From Phocaeicola dorei (GTDB lineage Bacteria > Bacteroidota > Bacteroidia > Bacteroidales > Bacteroidaceae): a stretch of 64,000 bases of DNA. This document shows positions 1 to 8,754 of the stretch, one piece after another. A program made the position numbers and the translations under genes. The notes beneath the pieces were generated by a model, which was not told the DNA's origin, ran no database searches, and was given only the letters and a program-made list of their open reading frames with translations. Location: assembly GCF_013009555.1 (NCBI RefSeq), contig NZ_CP046176.1, positions 5,177,501 through 5,241,500 on the forward strand, written 5' to 3'. Each line of letters begins with the position of its first letter. The stretch's first letter is position 1.

Positions 1-29
1 TGATATATAAAATTTTCATTTAGCGGGTG

Positions 30-59
30 CAAAGATAGACATTATCTTTTATATCACAA
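30..59 (-). promoter_or_regulatory. Promoter for a gene beyond the left edge
   Basis: On the minus strand a -33 TTG (57-59) is followed after 19 bp by TATCTTTG (30-37), a good match to the Bacteroides sigma-ABfr consensus. It points out of the window, so it should drive a minus-strand gene whose start lies to the left of position 1. Confidence 0.5.
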
Positions 60-63
60 TGAA

Positions 64-999
64 TTAGAGCGATTTATTTTTTAAATAATCTTCTATCTCT
101 TTTACTGTCGCATCTTTCAGCAACACCTTTTTGTCCTTATCCAACAGATAAAGAGCAGGCATCGCTTTCAAATCATAGCATTCTTCGGTCAGTACCGTCA
201 ATTCTTTATCATAGCTGTTGATCCATCCATCAGGAATTTCATTCTGGTGTTTCGTCCATACTTCACGGTCTTCATCGGGATAGAAAGCAAGAATTTTCAC
301 TTGTTTCATGATGTGGGGACTGTTCAATACAGCAGAGGTCTTCATTGTCGCCAGTGTTTCGGCACAACCATGACAATCCGGATTATAGAATAACAATAAA
401 GTGTAAGGAGTGCAGATATCACGCATACGTTTCTGCATTCCCGAAGGCAAGGTATAAATAAAATCAGCGGCAATACTGCCCACCTTGTTCATACCAATCA
501 ATTTCAAATCATGTTGGGCACGGCTCCGAGCAGCCTCATCGGTCAGCGAAGAAGCAGACAGAAAACGGCAGACAGGCTCATAAAGCTCCTCATTCCGAAG
601 GGGAGAATTCGGATCAAACAAGTATCTGCGGAAAATTTCCACAAAATAACCAAACATTTTTTTCTCCTGCGAAGCCTGCTGCATAATCCGGATTAAACAA
701 CTGTCCGACAGGGAAGATGGCACACGGTTCAATAAGTCCATGTAATCTACCAAAGCTTGTTCTGTGATATCCGGTACATGAATATAGGCGGTATCCTTAA
801 AATTAAAATGATCCCAGTAATGCTGTACCATAAAGTTCAGCCGGTCTTCCGGGGATTGCAACATAATAGGGACCTCCGGCAAAGTGAAAGTCAACGATTT
901 ATTATCATCATTCACAGATAGAGATTTTTGTTTTTTGCCATCACAAGCGATAAGCAAAAAACAGCACAAGACTCCGATCCATATATCAGTTTTTCTCAT
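64..999 (-). CDS. Thioredoxin-like lipoprotein (DUF5106-type)
   Basis: A 311-residue exported lipoprotein. The signal sequence ends in a lipobox (LLIAC, Cys19). Residues about 40-170 are helical and resemble the DUF5106 region found in front of thioredoxin folds in Bacteroides. Residues about 175-310 look like a thioredoxin/AhpC-TSA domain, with a redox motif CHGC at 209-212 in the context FYNPDCHGC and a cis-proline candidate in KAMPALYLLD. By family it would be a periplasm-facing thiol-disulfide oxidoreductase; the substrate cannot be told. It has its own promoter, so it need not belong to the fimbrial operon upstream, although periplasmic disulfide exchange could serve exported fimbrial subunits (inference). 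Family assignment rests on motif and layout only. Confidence 0.8.
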   Translation of the reverse strand: MRKTDIWIGVLCCFLLIACDGKKQKSLSVNDDNKSLTFTLPEVPIMLQSPEDRLNFMVQHYWDHFNFKDTAYIHVPDITEQALVDYMDLLNRVPSSLSDSCLIRIMQQASQEKKMFGYFVEIFRRYLFDPNSPLRNEELYEPVCRFLSASSLTDEAARSRAQHDLKLIGMNKVGSIAADFIYTLPSGMQKRMRDICTPYTLLLFYNPDCHGCAETLATMKTSAVLNSPHIMKQVKILAFYPDEDREVWTKHQNEIPDGWINSYDKELTVLTEECYDLKAMPALYLLDKDKKVLLKDATVKEIEDYLKNKSL

Positions 1000-1028
1000 A
1001 CGCTTTTAATTAGGCATTGCACCTTTTA

Positions 1029-1060
1029 CAAAAGTAGAAGGAATTCTCTGAAAAGCCAAA
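1029..1060 (-). promoter_or_regulatory. Promoter of the thioredoxin-like lipoprotein gene
   Basis: On the minus strand TTTG (1057-1060) precedes TACTTTTG (1029-1036) by 20 bp, matching the Bacteroides -33/-7 pattern. The start codon at 999 lies about 30 bp downstream. Confidence 0.55.
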
Positions 1061-1071
1061 TTACTTCGAAA

Positions 1072-1359
1072 TTACTTTATCTCAGCCAGCCACTCATGAA
1101 ATCCATTGTGAGGGGTATAATGTAATACATATTCCGTTTTGCTGTAGCTGATAATATTTTCGTGCGAAATCCGGCTTACATCCACTTCTGCTTTTGCCAG
1201 CCACAAAGTATCCTCCATGACATAACGCCCTAAGGACACTCCCAGCATCATCTGGCTCAGGTAGAAAGCAGACTGTTCATAGGCATACCACTTTCCATCC
1301 TGTTCCCAATAGATATATATCAAGTCGGAATTGCTCAGCTCCCTTTCTAATATGGTCAC
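1072..1359 (-). CDS. Small protein, second of a tandem paralogous pair
   Basis: A 95-residue protein starting with GTG; its start overlaps the stop of the upstream gene by one base (TAGTG), which suggests translational coupling. No signal peptide or membrane segment is visible, so it is probably cytoplasmic. It is a diverged copy of the gene before it: IYIYWEQDGKWYAYEQSA here matches VYLYEEEGRWYAYHRSA there, and AEVDVSRI matches VEVDLNKL. I do not recognise the family. Placed last in the fimbrial operon, it might act in fimbrial biogenesis or regulation, but that is only guilt by association. Confidence 0.7.
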   Translation of the reverse strand: MTILERELSNSDLIYIYWEQDGKWYAYEQSAFYLSQMMLGVSLGRYVMEDTLWLAKAEVDVSRISHENIISYSKTEYVLHYTPHNGFHEWLAEIK

Positions 1360-1664
1360 TACCTCTCACATAGGAGTTGGTGGTAATCGTTTTTAATCAA
1401 TATCATCTCAGTGTCTGAACACAGGGCAACAAACCACGGACCGTTCAGCAGTTTGTTCAGGTCTACTTCTACCTTGTCTAACATAACACCGTAGAAAAAA
1501 CATGCCTCTTTCAGTTTCAAGGCCGCCTCACTAAGTTTGCTTAAGGATTTGGCGGAACGATGGTAAGCATACCAGCGCCCTTCCTCTTCATACAGATAAA
1601 CTTCCGATTTACTACATGATTCTTTGTCCATTATTTCCAGTAGGTTGTTCATACTATTTAACAT
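1359..1664 (-). CDS. Small protein, first of a tandem paralogous pair
   Basis: A 101-residue protein of unknown family, without an obvious signal peptide. The ATG at 1664 overlaps the end of the fimbrial tip gene by 11 bases; an in-frame ATG at 1652 (Met5) would remove the overlap, so the start is uncertain. The sequence is short, acidic and aromatic-rich (YLYEEEGRWYAYHRSA, VEVDLNKLL), and resembles the next gene over most of its length, indicating a local duplication. Coupled to the fimbrial operon by overlap on both sides. Confidence 0.7.
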   Translation of the reverse strand: MLNSMNNLLEIMDKESCSKSEVYLYEEEGRWYAYHRSAKSLSKLSEAALKLKEACFFYGVMLDKVEVDLNKLLNGPWFVALCSDTEMILIKNDYHQLLCER

Positions 1665-4500
1665 CTTTTACACAACGAACTTTTAGATCAGCATCAGTAG
1701 CATGGACAGTTACATTGGTTCCTTGGAACCAAAAACCATAAGAAGACCTATAAGCACCATTTGCTTTACTTCCTGAATAGTCCGTGCGGCAGGTAACATA
1801 ACCACTCAACAGATTGTTTGCGCTCATCAGACCCAGTTCTTTCTGATTAGGCATTCGCCAAATTCCTTTATCAGTTTTTCCGCTATCCTCATAATAGTAT
1901 TTACAAGGATCATATTCCGGTCTTTTCTTATTCTTAATCGTATAATAATTATTATTCCATCCACCATCCACCATCTTTTGTTTTAGATAGTCTTTAGACA
2001 CTTGTATCCGTGAAGACAATCCATTGATTTCATCACGCTCCAAATGGATATCTATAGTTTCTGTAGTCCCTTTGGTTGCAGTCAAACCTGTCAATGTAAA
2101 TATATTGTCACTATACTGATAGAATTTATTCGCTTCGTACAGTCCGTCGTCTGATGCCAACGTACGCACACAGCGAACCAAATTCGCATGTTGCCAACCG
2201 GTATTAACCTCTTTATTACTTGTGGACAACCCTTCTTCAGCCCAAAAAATGCTATTGGTACCGGTAGAAGCCGTGAAATAGTGATATTTAGCATTCTCTT
2301 TGTCATTATCATTGAGCGTGCTCATTTTAGCCCTAAACAAGCGGGCGTCCGGGTCAACGCTATTCAATGCACCCTCGCCATACCACAATCCGCGATACTG
2401 ATCAACAGAGGCCATATACCATTTTACCTCATTAGCTTCAATCGTGCCGTTTCCATTCAAATCCCGGTTACGGCTCATACATGCCCGTACCGCCTGTTGG
2501 TACATGGGTTGCCTCCCGTCTGCCGGTACAATCATATTAGTGTCCGGATACCATGATTTTTCCTTGTTGCTTTGTACGGCACTGTTACGGGCATTCCAAG
2601 CATTAGGATTCTTGTGCTCACCCAAATTATTCTTATTCAAATAATAAGCAGTAGACAATTCTTCCTCGGTTATATTCTCCGTTCCATAAGGATAACCATT
2701 GAAACCGAAATGATAGAACGTAGTAATGGAACGCTGAGAAAGACTGTAACGCACTTTTGCATAAAGACTCTTCCTGTCCGTGCTCACCGACAACTGATTG
2801 GCAATAAGTATGGTACGAGGCGCACAATTGGAATAGACAGTCCATGATTTCCCTTTATAATAGTTTTCGTCCACGAAACAGGTGTAATAAGCGTATCCAT
2901 CATTTGAGAATACTTCATCTTGATTGCTATCCGCATTTTCGTATAATGCCTTCAACATAAAGAACACATTAACCCAAGATGCGCCATATTTATTTGCATA
3001 CTCATTATTGTCACCCGGATATTTGGCAACGGTGGTTAGACTCTGTCCTGAAATTCTGTTTTTAGAAACATTGCGTACAAAACGCAGCCATCCATAATCA
3101 TCCTCTCCATTAAAAAGGCTCTGCCCGCTTATCGGACGGATTGTTCCTCCATCAAACGTAGCCAATTGTACATCACCTTCGGCATTAAAGATTCCCCCAT
3201 CGGTAACATACAAATTCTCCGTATAACCGAAAGGTGTTGAGATTCTTACTATATATCCTTTTCCCGCCTCTTTCAGCGTCTTTATATTTTCCCGAGAGAA
3301 TGTCAGCACTCTGGCCTCATAATGAGCGTCCAAATCAAAAGACTCTCCTCCTTCACTGTCAATCACCAATCCTTCCACATAGGGGTTGTCTCCCTCGACT
3401 TCCGCTTCCACTTTGATATCCTCGACACCGTTTACTTTCACCTTATATTTATAAGAGTAATTCCGGCGTATATTGAAGTCTTCAAGACTTCCGGTATTAC
3501 TGAAGTTGCCAAAATGGATAGCATACGAAACCTCCCCGATAGTGGTGCCTTTCTTATAATTTCCACGAATCACGATATAGGAAGAATTATCCGGTGCATT
3601 ATCGAACGATTTCACGTCATCCGTATAGGTATTCGTTTCACGATCCTTCCACATCTTTATCTCACCTCCCCGATAGGAACGGATATTCTCGGGAAGATAA
3701 AAAGTTAACGTTTCCCCGGCCATACCAGAATAAGATGACTCGACATCTGCGGTAGTAGCGTCAGCTGTACCATTCACCAACTTTCCACCGACAGCCACAT
3801 TATGCAATTCATACGTACTGGGAGTGAAAGTTACTCCGTTACCGGCCTCGATGGTAAATGTATTCTTCGCCAATATTCTGTACAGTCTTATAACGTTGCT
3901 TTCGCTTATAACACCGGCTCCATTGGTTCCGGCAGTAATTGTAACAGCCTTGCCCCCATTCAGATAACCGGACATCATGAACTGTCCGTCGGTAGGATTA
4001 GGGGAAATAATGTGGCTGGCATTACCATACTGGCGTTTAAAGTCTATTGCAAGGAACTCGTCTCTTGTCAATGAGGAACCTGCCACATCCGCTTCATCAA
4101 TTCCCGTCAATTTATTTTTGTCTGCGTCATCCAAGTAATAAATTGTACTGTTCAAGTTGGCAAGAGCATAGATATACGCTTCACCGGTTATTGCCTTTAC
4201 AGTAACGGTTTCCGGTCCGGGAGTCGGTATAGGACTCGACTCTGTAGCCACCAGCTTTTTATATCCTGTCAGTTCTCCTGCCGCATTAAACACATAAAAG
4301 TGTAAATCATTCAACCTGTTTTCAGCAGTACTGGCGCGCGAAACAATCACTTCCTGATTGGTCTGCAACTGACAATTCAACTGCAAAATCACCTCTTTAT
4401 TCTCTTCACCGGCAGAGTAAGCTATTTCCTCTTCCGAGCAAGCCCCCACGCCTATCAGTAACGAAAGGCAAAGCGCCATATATTTCAGTTTATTTTTCAT
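1654..4500 (-). CDS. Large fimbrial tip-type lipoprotein (DUF4906-like)
   Basis: A 948-residue lipoprotein with lipobox LLIGVGAC (Cys21). The N-terminal part resembles a fimbrillin domain, with an Arg-Ala pair at 55-56 (SRAST), where type V pilins are trimmed by an Arg-specific protease before polymerisation. The middle (about 600-760: KWYMASVDQYRGLWYG) resembles the DUF4906 region of large Bacteroides fimbrial tip proteins. The last 70 residues (WRMPNQKELGLMS ... VRCVKD) resemble the Lcl/FGE-like C-terminal domain seen in adhesins. It would cap the fimbria and carry the binding function. It sits 19 bp after the second fimbrillin gene in the same operon. The tip role is inferred from size, position and domain order. 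Confidence 0.75.
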   Translation of the reverse strand: MKNKLKYMALCLSLLIGVGACSEEEIAYSAGEENKEVILQLNCQLQTNQEVIVSRASTAENRLNDLHFYVFNAAGELTGYKKLVATESSPIPTPGPETVTVKAITGEAYIYALANLNSTIYYLDDADKNKLTGIDEADVAGSSLTRDEFLAIDFKRQYGNASHIISPNPTDGQFMMSGYLNGGKAVTITAGTNGAGVISESNVIRLYRILAKNTFTIEAGNGVTFTPSTYELHNVAVGGKLVNGTADATTADVESSYSGMAGETLTFYLPENIRSYRGGEIKMWKDRETNTYTDDVKSFDNAPDNSSYIVIRGNYKKGTTIGEVSYAIHFGNFSNTGSLEDFNIRRNYSYKYKVKVNGVEDIKVEAEVEGDNPYVEGLVIDSEGGESFDLDAHYEARVLTFSRENIKTLKEAGKGYIVRISTPFGYTENLYVTDGGIFNAEGDVQLATFDGGTIRPISGQSLFNGEDDYGWLRFVRNVSKNRISGQSLTTVAKYPGDNNEYANKYGASWVNVFFMLKALYENADSNQDEVFSNDGYAYYTCFVDENYYKGKSWTVYSNCAPRTILIANQLSVSTDRKSLYAKVRYSLSQRSITTFYHFGFNGYPYGTENITEEELSTAYYLNKNNLGEHKNPNAWNARNSAVQSNKEKSWYPDTNMIVPADGRQPMYQQAVRACMSRNRDLNGNGTIEANEVKWYMASVDQYRGLWYGEGALNSVDPDARLFRAKMSTLNDNDKENAKYHYFTASTGTNSIFWAEEGLSTSNKEVNTGWQHANLVRCVRTLASDDGLYEANKFYQYSDNIFTLTGLTATKGTTETIDIHLERDEINGLSSRIQVSKDYLKQKMVDGGWNNNYYTIKNKKRPEYDPCKYYYEDSGKTDKGIWRMPNQKELGLMSANNLLSGYVTCRTDYSGSKANGAYRSSYGFWFQGTNVTVHATDADLKVRCVKDVK

Positions 4501-4519
4501 ATATAGTATCCTCCACAGA

Positions 4520-5635
4520 TTATTTTCTTACATCACCGCCACCGTCACCAAAATCCAATTCGCCATTATCAACCTCTGTCCAATCCATTACTTGATATTG
4601 AAGTTCTGCATCTATCTCGATCGTACTCAGTTTAATATTGAACAGGTATGAATGGTTACGGATTACATCAAATATATCTCCATCTCCATTCGTCCGGAAT
4701 TTAATAGTTCCCACTTTGGCTTTGTTATGATAGGTATAATGAACCGTCAATGAAATTTCATTCCCACCTGTAGTATTCACCTTTTCCGGCAGATAAATTT
4801 CATTTTCATATGCTGTCGTCACCTGCAAGCCGTCATAAGTAATAGTCTGATTCTGTGCTCCGGCAGGAATAGAAGGATATATATATTGAACCGTTTCCAC
4901 CGGATTTGGAGTTTCCGTTGAAACACAATAGCCTTTGTCGTTGGCATTGTTCACTATTATCTTTGTGATAGTGAATCCTTGATATCCATCCTGCATATTC
5001 ACCCAAATGCCCACCTTTGCTACAGCACGATAAAGGTTGCAAGCCAAGTCCACTCCCGTACCGGGTACAGCTGTCAAATTGCTGCTTCCCCACATCGGGA
5101 TAGCTCTTTCTGCAAGTTTCCAAGGTATCGTAGATCCACCATAATGATAAACCAATTCTTTATAAACTTTGGCGATATTACTTCCTTTCTTTGTTTCCAG
5201 AAAATTACGTATAGCCGCTCCGGTCGTATAAGACGCTATCTTATTGTCTTTCAAGTTAGCCAGAACAACCAGTTTCACTTGTTCGCCACCGACCGTTCTC
5301 AACATGGTTCCTTCCAGCTGACGAGTATAATAGTTGTCACCTTCAACAGGATTGCCTAGTTTCAAATCCTGTACTTGATACAAAAAGTTATCATTTGCAT
5401 CAACGACCAATACATATACATCATCCGCAGTCATGGCACTTTGTTCCACTGTGGTATAATCTAAATCACCTGGTTCGCTTGCGGCCCGTCCGCCGAAATT
5501 GGAGAATGCCAGTGTAAGGCGTACCGGTACCTTCCCGCCATCCGTAGCCTTTGCCACCTCCTCGTCCTTTGCACACGACGATAGGTACAAGCCGCAGAGC
5601 ACCGCCATTAGTATATATGATAACCATCTTTTCAT
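4520..5635 (-). CDS. Minor fimbrillin lipoprotein
   Basis: A 371-residue lipoprotein of fimbrillin type. I place the start at the ATG at 5635, because MKRWLSYILMAVLCGLYLSSC forms a canonical lipoprotein signal (Cys21); the open frame extends 20 codons further upstream, overlapping the previous gene, without signal character. A beta-rich N-terminal strand (VPVRLTLAFSNFGG) ends in Arg50-Ala51-Ala52, the likely proteolytic maturation site of type V pilins. The C-terminus ends in a charged glycine-rich tail. Located between the anchor gene and the tip gene, it probably encodes an accessory subunit between shaft and tip. Confidence 0.75.
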   Translation of the reverse strand: MKRWLSYILMAVLCGLYLSSCAKDEEVAKATDGGKVPVRLTLAFSNFGGRAASEPGDLDYTTVEQSAMTADDVYVLVVDANDNFLYQVQDLKLGNPVEGDNYYTRQLEGTMLRTVGGEQVKLVVLANLKDNKIASYTTGAAIRNFLETKKGSNIAKVYKELVYHYGGSTIPWKLAERAIPMWGSSNLTAVPGTGVDLACNLYRAVAKVGIWVNMQDGYQGFTITKIIVNNANDKGYCVSTETPNPVETVQYIYPSIPAGAQNQTITYDGLQVTTAYENEIYLPEKVNTTGGNEISLTVHYTYHNKAKVGTIKFRTNGDGDIFDVIRNHSYLFNIKLSTIEIDAELQYQVMDWTEVDNGELDFGDGGGDVRK

Positions 5636-5657
5636 AGATTCTATTTTTTGTTCGTTG

Positions 5658-6713
5658 TTACATATCCATCTCGTTGAAGCGTACCACCCAGTCATTGATA
5701 ATGATGCTGGTGTTAATCCACTTCATGTTCTCGTCCAGGAAGAAAGTCATGTTGTATTCGTCCTGACGATCCAGATATTCCTGCTGGGTCATGTCGTGAC
5801 CTTCGGCCTCGGTGAGCAATAGGTATTTTACCAAGGGGATGGAGAGTACGGTCTCGCCCGTATCCTTGTTGGTGATGGACAGGCGCGGATTTTGATCCAC
5901 CATCAGTCGGCCTACGGTAATCTGGGCAATGGCCACGCTGATATTGCTATCCTCAGTATCGCCCTCGGCACGTGCGCCTTTTGTGTCCATGTCCGTGCTT
6001 CCTTGAACGCGGTAATAGGGATAATATGTTAATGTTTCGTCTTTCAACAGCTTGTTGTCATAGTTCATCAGGCCGTTGTCGTCCGTAATCGTGAATTCAA
6101 AGTTATCGACATCTACAGTCACTCCGTCCATTTGCTGGAGAATGATGCGGATGCTGTTGGTATTCTTCACCAACGGCACTGTCACCACCTGCGAGGTGGC
6201 AGCCCTGGAAAAGGATTGCTTGGTCACTTCGCCGTGCCACAACGAAGAAAGCTTGCTGTTAACGATAGCCGTTCCGTCTTCCGCACGGCTGTACATTCTG
6301 TCCATCTTGCATTGCAGCTCGTCCATCGAGGATTCCCCCGCGGTAACCAAAGGTACCGAGAATGAAGCTTCGTTATTCAAGCCCGCCCAAGTGATAAGAT
6401 GATAGTCACCTGGTTCCAAATCTACTTTCATGGTATATCCGTCTTCACCCAAAACGTCACCTTCTTCCGTCTTCTGATACACCAATTTGCCGTTATCGTC
6501 AAAAGCATAAAGCGTAACAGTCCCCACCTCGCGTGAGAAAGCATCGGCATACTTCATGTTATAATCATATTTGAACTTCACTCTGTACTCTACAGAGCAA
6601 TCCACATCTTCTTCATCGAGTATGCTGCCGCACGACACAATGGCACTTCCCAATGTCATCGCCATCATTAGGCTGAAAGAGAGTTGTCGGGCGAATGTTT
6701 TTACTGTTTTCAT
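5658..6713 (-). CDS. Fimbrial anchor subunit, FimB/Mfa2 family
   Basis: A 351-residue protein with a signal sequence ending in AIVSC (Cys28, lipobox). Its order and composition fit the FimB/Mfa2 anchor family: YRVKFKYDYNMKYADAF at the start of the mature protein, then VTLYAFDDNGKLVY and DLEPGDYHLITWAGL. Unlike the other subunits it has no Arg-Ala-Ala/Ser site near residue 50, as expected for the anchor, which stays tethered to the outer membrane by its lipid. The C-terminus (NDWVVRFNEMDM) shares a W-x-VRFN motif with the major subunit. It lies 22 bp before the minor fimbrillin start and 88 bp after the major subunit gene. Confidence 0.85.
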   Translation of the reverse strand: MKTVKTFARQLSFSLMMAMTLGSAIVSCGSILDEEDVDCSVEYRVKFKYDYNMKYADAFSREVGTVTLYAFDDNGKLVYQKTEEGDVLGEDGYTMKVDLEPGDYHLITWAGLNNEASFSVPLVTAGESSMDELQCKMDRMYSRAEDGTAIVNSKLSSLWHGEVTKQSFSRAATSQVVTVPLVKNTNSIRIILQQMDGVTVDVDNFEFTITDDNGLMNYDNKLLKDETLTYYPYYRVQGSTDMDTKGARAEGDTEDSNISVAIAQITVGRLMVDQNPRLSITNKDTGETVLSIPLVKYLLLTEAEGHDMTQQEYLDRQDEYNMTFFLDENMKWINTSIIINDWVVRFNEMDM

Positions 6714-6801
6714 GCTTTTGTTTTTTTAATGTTAGAATATTAAAGAGAATAGCAGGGAGAGGAGGAACACTCCTCTCCTGCTTATATAATAGGGTTATTA
6801 A

Positions 6802-8562
6802 TTAGAAATTAACAGTGTTAAAGCGTACAATCCAAGGAGCTATTGTAGTTGTCAGTTTCAAGTATGCACTTTCATCGTCTATTGTTCCACCATCTTCCGG
6901 TATAATTGTCGAGCTGCCGATTTCCTTGAAAGTTCCAATCTTCAATGAATAGATGTTGTTACGCATGATAGCATATTGCATATTGTTTTCGTTTCCTTTG
7001 AAATGTTCGATAGGTGCGTAGTAATAACAATATCCATCTGTATAAGTTACCAAATTCTCAGCCTTATAAGCCGGGTAAACAGATTTCAAAGCATCCATTG
7101 AACGGAAATACTGATTGGCATATTTATATATGGTACCTACATTAGTACCCTCATTATCCAAGATTTCGCCACGGAATACAATACCTGTTACCACGCCTTT
7201 TTGCTGGTGATCCTTTGTTACTGAATTTTCAAGGCAATAAGTCAGGAATGCATCGTTAGATTGTGCAATTTCACCAATTTCAACATCACTTGACTTAGGA
7301 AGGTCCTTCAAGAAAGCATTGTTATAAATATCCTGTGAAGTCTGTAATTCACCTACTGTATTGAAGAAATAATCTGTAGCTGTTTTATCTCCATCAGCCC
7401 ACAATCCGTCTGTTAGTGTCACGCTATTCTTGTCCACTGACTTAGGATCTACCAAATAATCACTATTAGTCAATGTACCAAATGGAGAGATGGTACTCCA
7501 ATCACTGGTCTTATGTCTTACCGCATAAACGGTTTTTGACAAGTTCACCATAGCATATTTATCCAAATACACAGTCCATGTCTCCTCTGCTGTTATAGAA
7601 GTTCCTTTTTCATAATGGAAAGCACCCGTTCTATCTGTTGCTACAAATACAGGAGCTTCTATTGAAGTCGTTGTTTCATTCTGTTTAACATTACCTTTAT
7701 ATTTATTATCAAGAGTTGACTCCAACTGATATCTGCCCGTTTCGTTTCCACCATTTAGCAAAACCCAAATTTCTGCATTATCAGCGTCAAGTAAAGCCTT
7801 GTTCAATTTAGTGATATAAATGTAGCTGGTTTTATCAGCTGTTGTTGTTTTCAACCATCCGTCAGTGGTTACCGTAGGGATAATGGTTACTTTAACCTTT
7901 ACATTATATTTATTGTCATTATTGTTCGGTGTAAATGTTATCTTGGAAACCACACGCTCCACTCTTATGGCTTGAATGATAGGTTGTGTAGGGTCCTGAC
8001 TTGTGATATTTACCATTGCCGCTTCACTATTAGCCATCATAAAATGATCTCTTGCCGATGTACCTTTCGTAACAACATCAACAGATGCGTCGTTAGAGCT
8101 TCCTGCGGTAATAGAATAATTTGTAACATACTCATATACACCGGCAGCTGTTGCACTTGTTTCTTTTGCCTTATTTGCTATATCTGCACAAGGATTCAAA
8201 ATAACCAATACATTATAACTACCTGTTTGGTTCAATTGGAAGCTAGGTTCGTAAACGCCACTCGTTACAGTTATATTATCAGCATACTCCACTAATCCTG
8301 TCGCTGTATTTCCCTGAACCGGGCTAATGATAATGACAGCATCTTTAATACTACCTTCCGAGGGTGTTCCATTTTCCACATCATCTCCTGTTTCAGCATC
8401 GGCAGCACGTCCTGAACCTGTAGAAGTAGAGATACTTAATGTAAGGTTAGCTTTCACCTTTTCTGGTTGTTCAATATTGTTGTTTTCTACAATATCATCG
8501 TTTGTACATGCTACCAAAGCGGCGCAAGCAAACATTCCTAATAATAAACCCTTAATCTTCAT
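6802..8562 (-). CDS. Major fimbrial subunit, Mfa1 family
   Basis: A 586-residue lipoprotein precursor with lipobox AALVAC (Cys19). The first mature beta-strand (VKANLTLSIST) is followed by Gly51-Arg52-Ala53-Ala54. In Porphyromonas Mfa1 and FimA, cleavage after such an arginine frees the acceptor groove for polymerisation, so this is the expected maturation site. The C-terminal strand ends WIVRFNTVNF, a plausible donor strand. By position (first gene behind the main promoter) and length it is the shaft subunit. The 88-bp gap to the anchor gene may allow a transcript-level drop between shaft and accessory genes, but I see no strong terminator there. Confidence 0.85.
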   Translation of the reverse strand: MKIKGLLLGMFACAALVACTNDDIVENNNIEQPEKVKANLTLSISTSTGSGRAADAETGDDVENGTPSEGSIKDAVIIISPVQGNTATGLVEYADNITVTSGVYEPSFQLNQTGSYNVLVILNPCADIANKAKETSATAAGVYEYVTNYSITAGSSNDASVDVVTKGTSARDHFMMANSEAAMVNITSQDPTQPIIQAIRVERVVSKITFTPNNNDNKYNVKVKVTIIPTVTTDGWLKTTTADKTSYIYITKLNKALLDADNAEIWVLLNGGNETGRYQLESTLDNKYKGNVKQNETTTSIEAPVFVATDRTGAFHYEKGTSITAEETWTVYLDKYAMVNLSKTVYAVRHKTSDWSTISPFGTLTNSDYLVDPKSVDKNSVTLTDGLWADGDKTATDYFFNTVGELQTSQDIYNNAFLKDLPKSSDVEIGEIAQSNDAFLTYCLENSVTKDHQQKGVVTGIVFRGEILDNEGTNVGTIYKYANQYFRSMDALKSVYPAYKAENLVTYTDGYCYYYAPIEHFKGNENNMQYAIMRNNIYSLKIGTFKEIGSSTIIPEDGGTIDDESAYLKLTTTIAPWIVRFNTVNF

Positions 8563-8628
8563 AATCTTAAGTTTTTCAGTTTATAAATTCTTTATTTTTG
8601 TAATTTCTATTCTTGTTCATTGATATTG

Positions 8629-8641
8629 CAAAGGTAAAGGC
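8629..8641 (-). promoter_or_regulatory. Promoter core of the major fimbrial operon
   Basis: On the minus strand GCCTTTACCTTTG contains the -7 element TACCTTTG (8629-8636). No convincing -33 TTTG is present at the right distance, which suggests dependence on an activator. The same 13 bp occur, base for base, in front of the DUF3575 operon at 11524-11536. The start codon at 8562 gives a leader of roughly 60 nt. Confidence 0.6.
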
Positions 8642-8662
8642 CTTTTAAGGTTAGTCTTAATT

Positions 8663-8754
8663 GGTGTTTTCGGCAAAATAGATTGGCATCTTTGACAAAA
8701 TGACTTTTGGAGTCTTTTTGAAGGGCATTTTCTTCATCCATGAATGAAACGCCC
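8663..8754. promoter_or_regulatory. Probable regulator sites upstream of the major fimbrial operon
   Basis: Copy 8663-8680 (GGTGTTTTCGGCAAAATA) belongs to a motif family also found four times upstream of the DUF3575 operon. At 8723-8754 an imperfect inverted repeat GGGCATTTTC ... GAAACGCCC follows, and GAAACGCCC recurs at 11735-11743. The 8663 copy starts 26 bp upstream of the -7 element. Interpreted as activator binding sites; the protein is not identified. Confidence 0.45.

Noticed and set aside
5636..5695. N-terminal extension of the minor fimbrillin
   Set aside because: The frame overlaps the previous gene by 38 bp and puts 20 polar residues in front of a perfect lipoprotein signal, so the ATG at 5635 is preferred.
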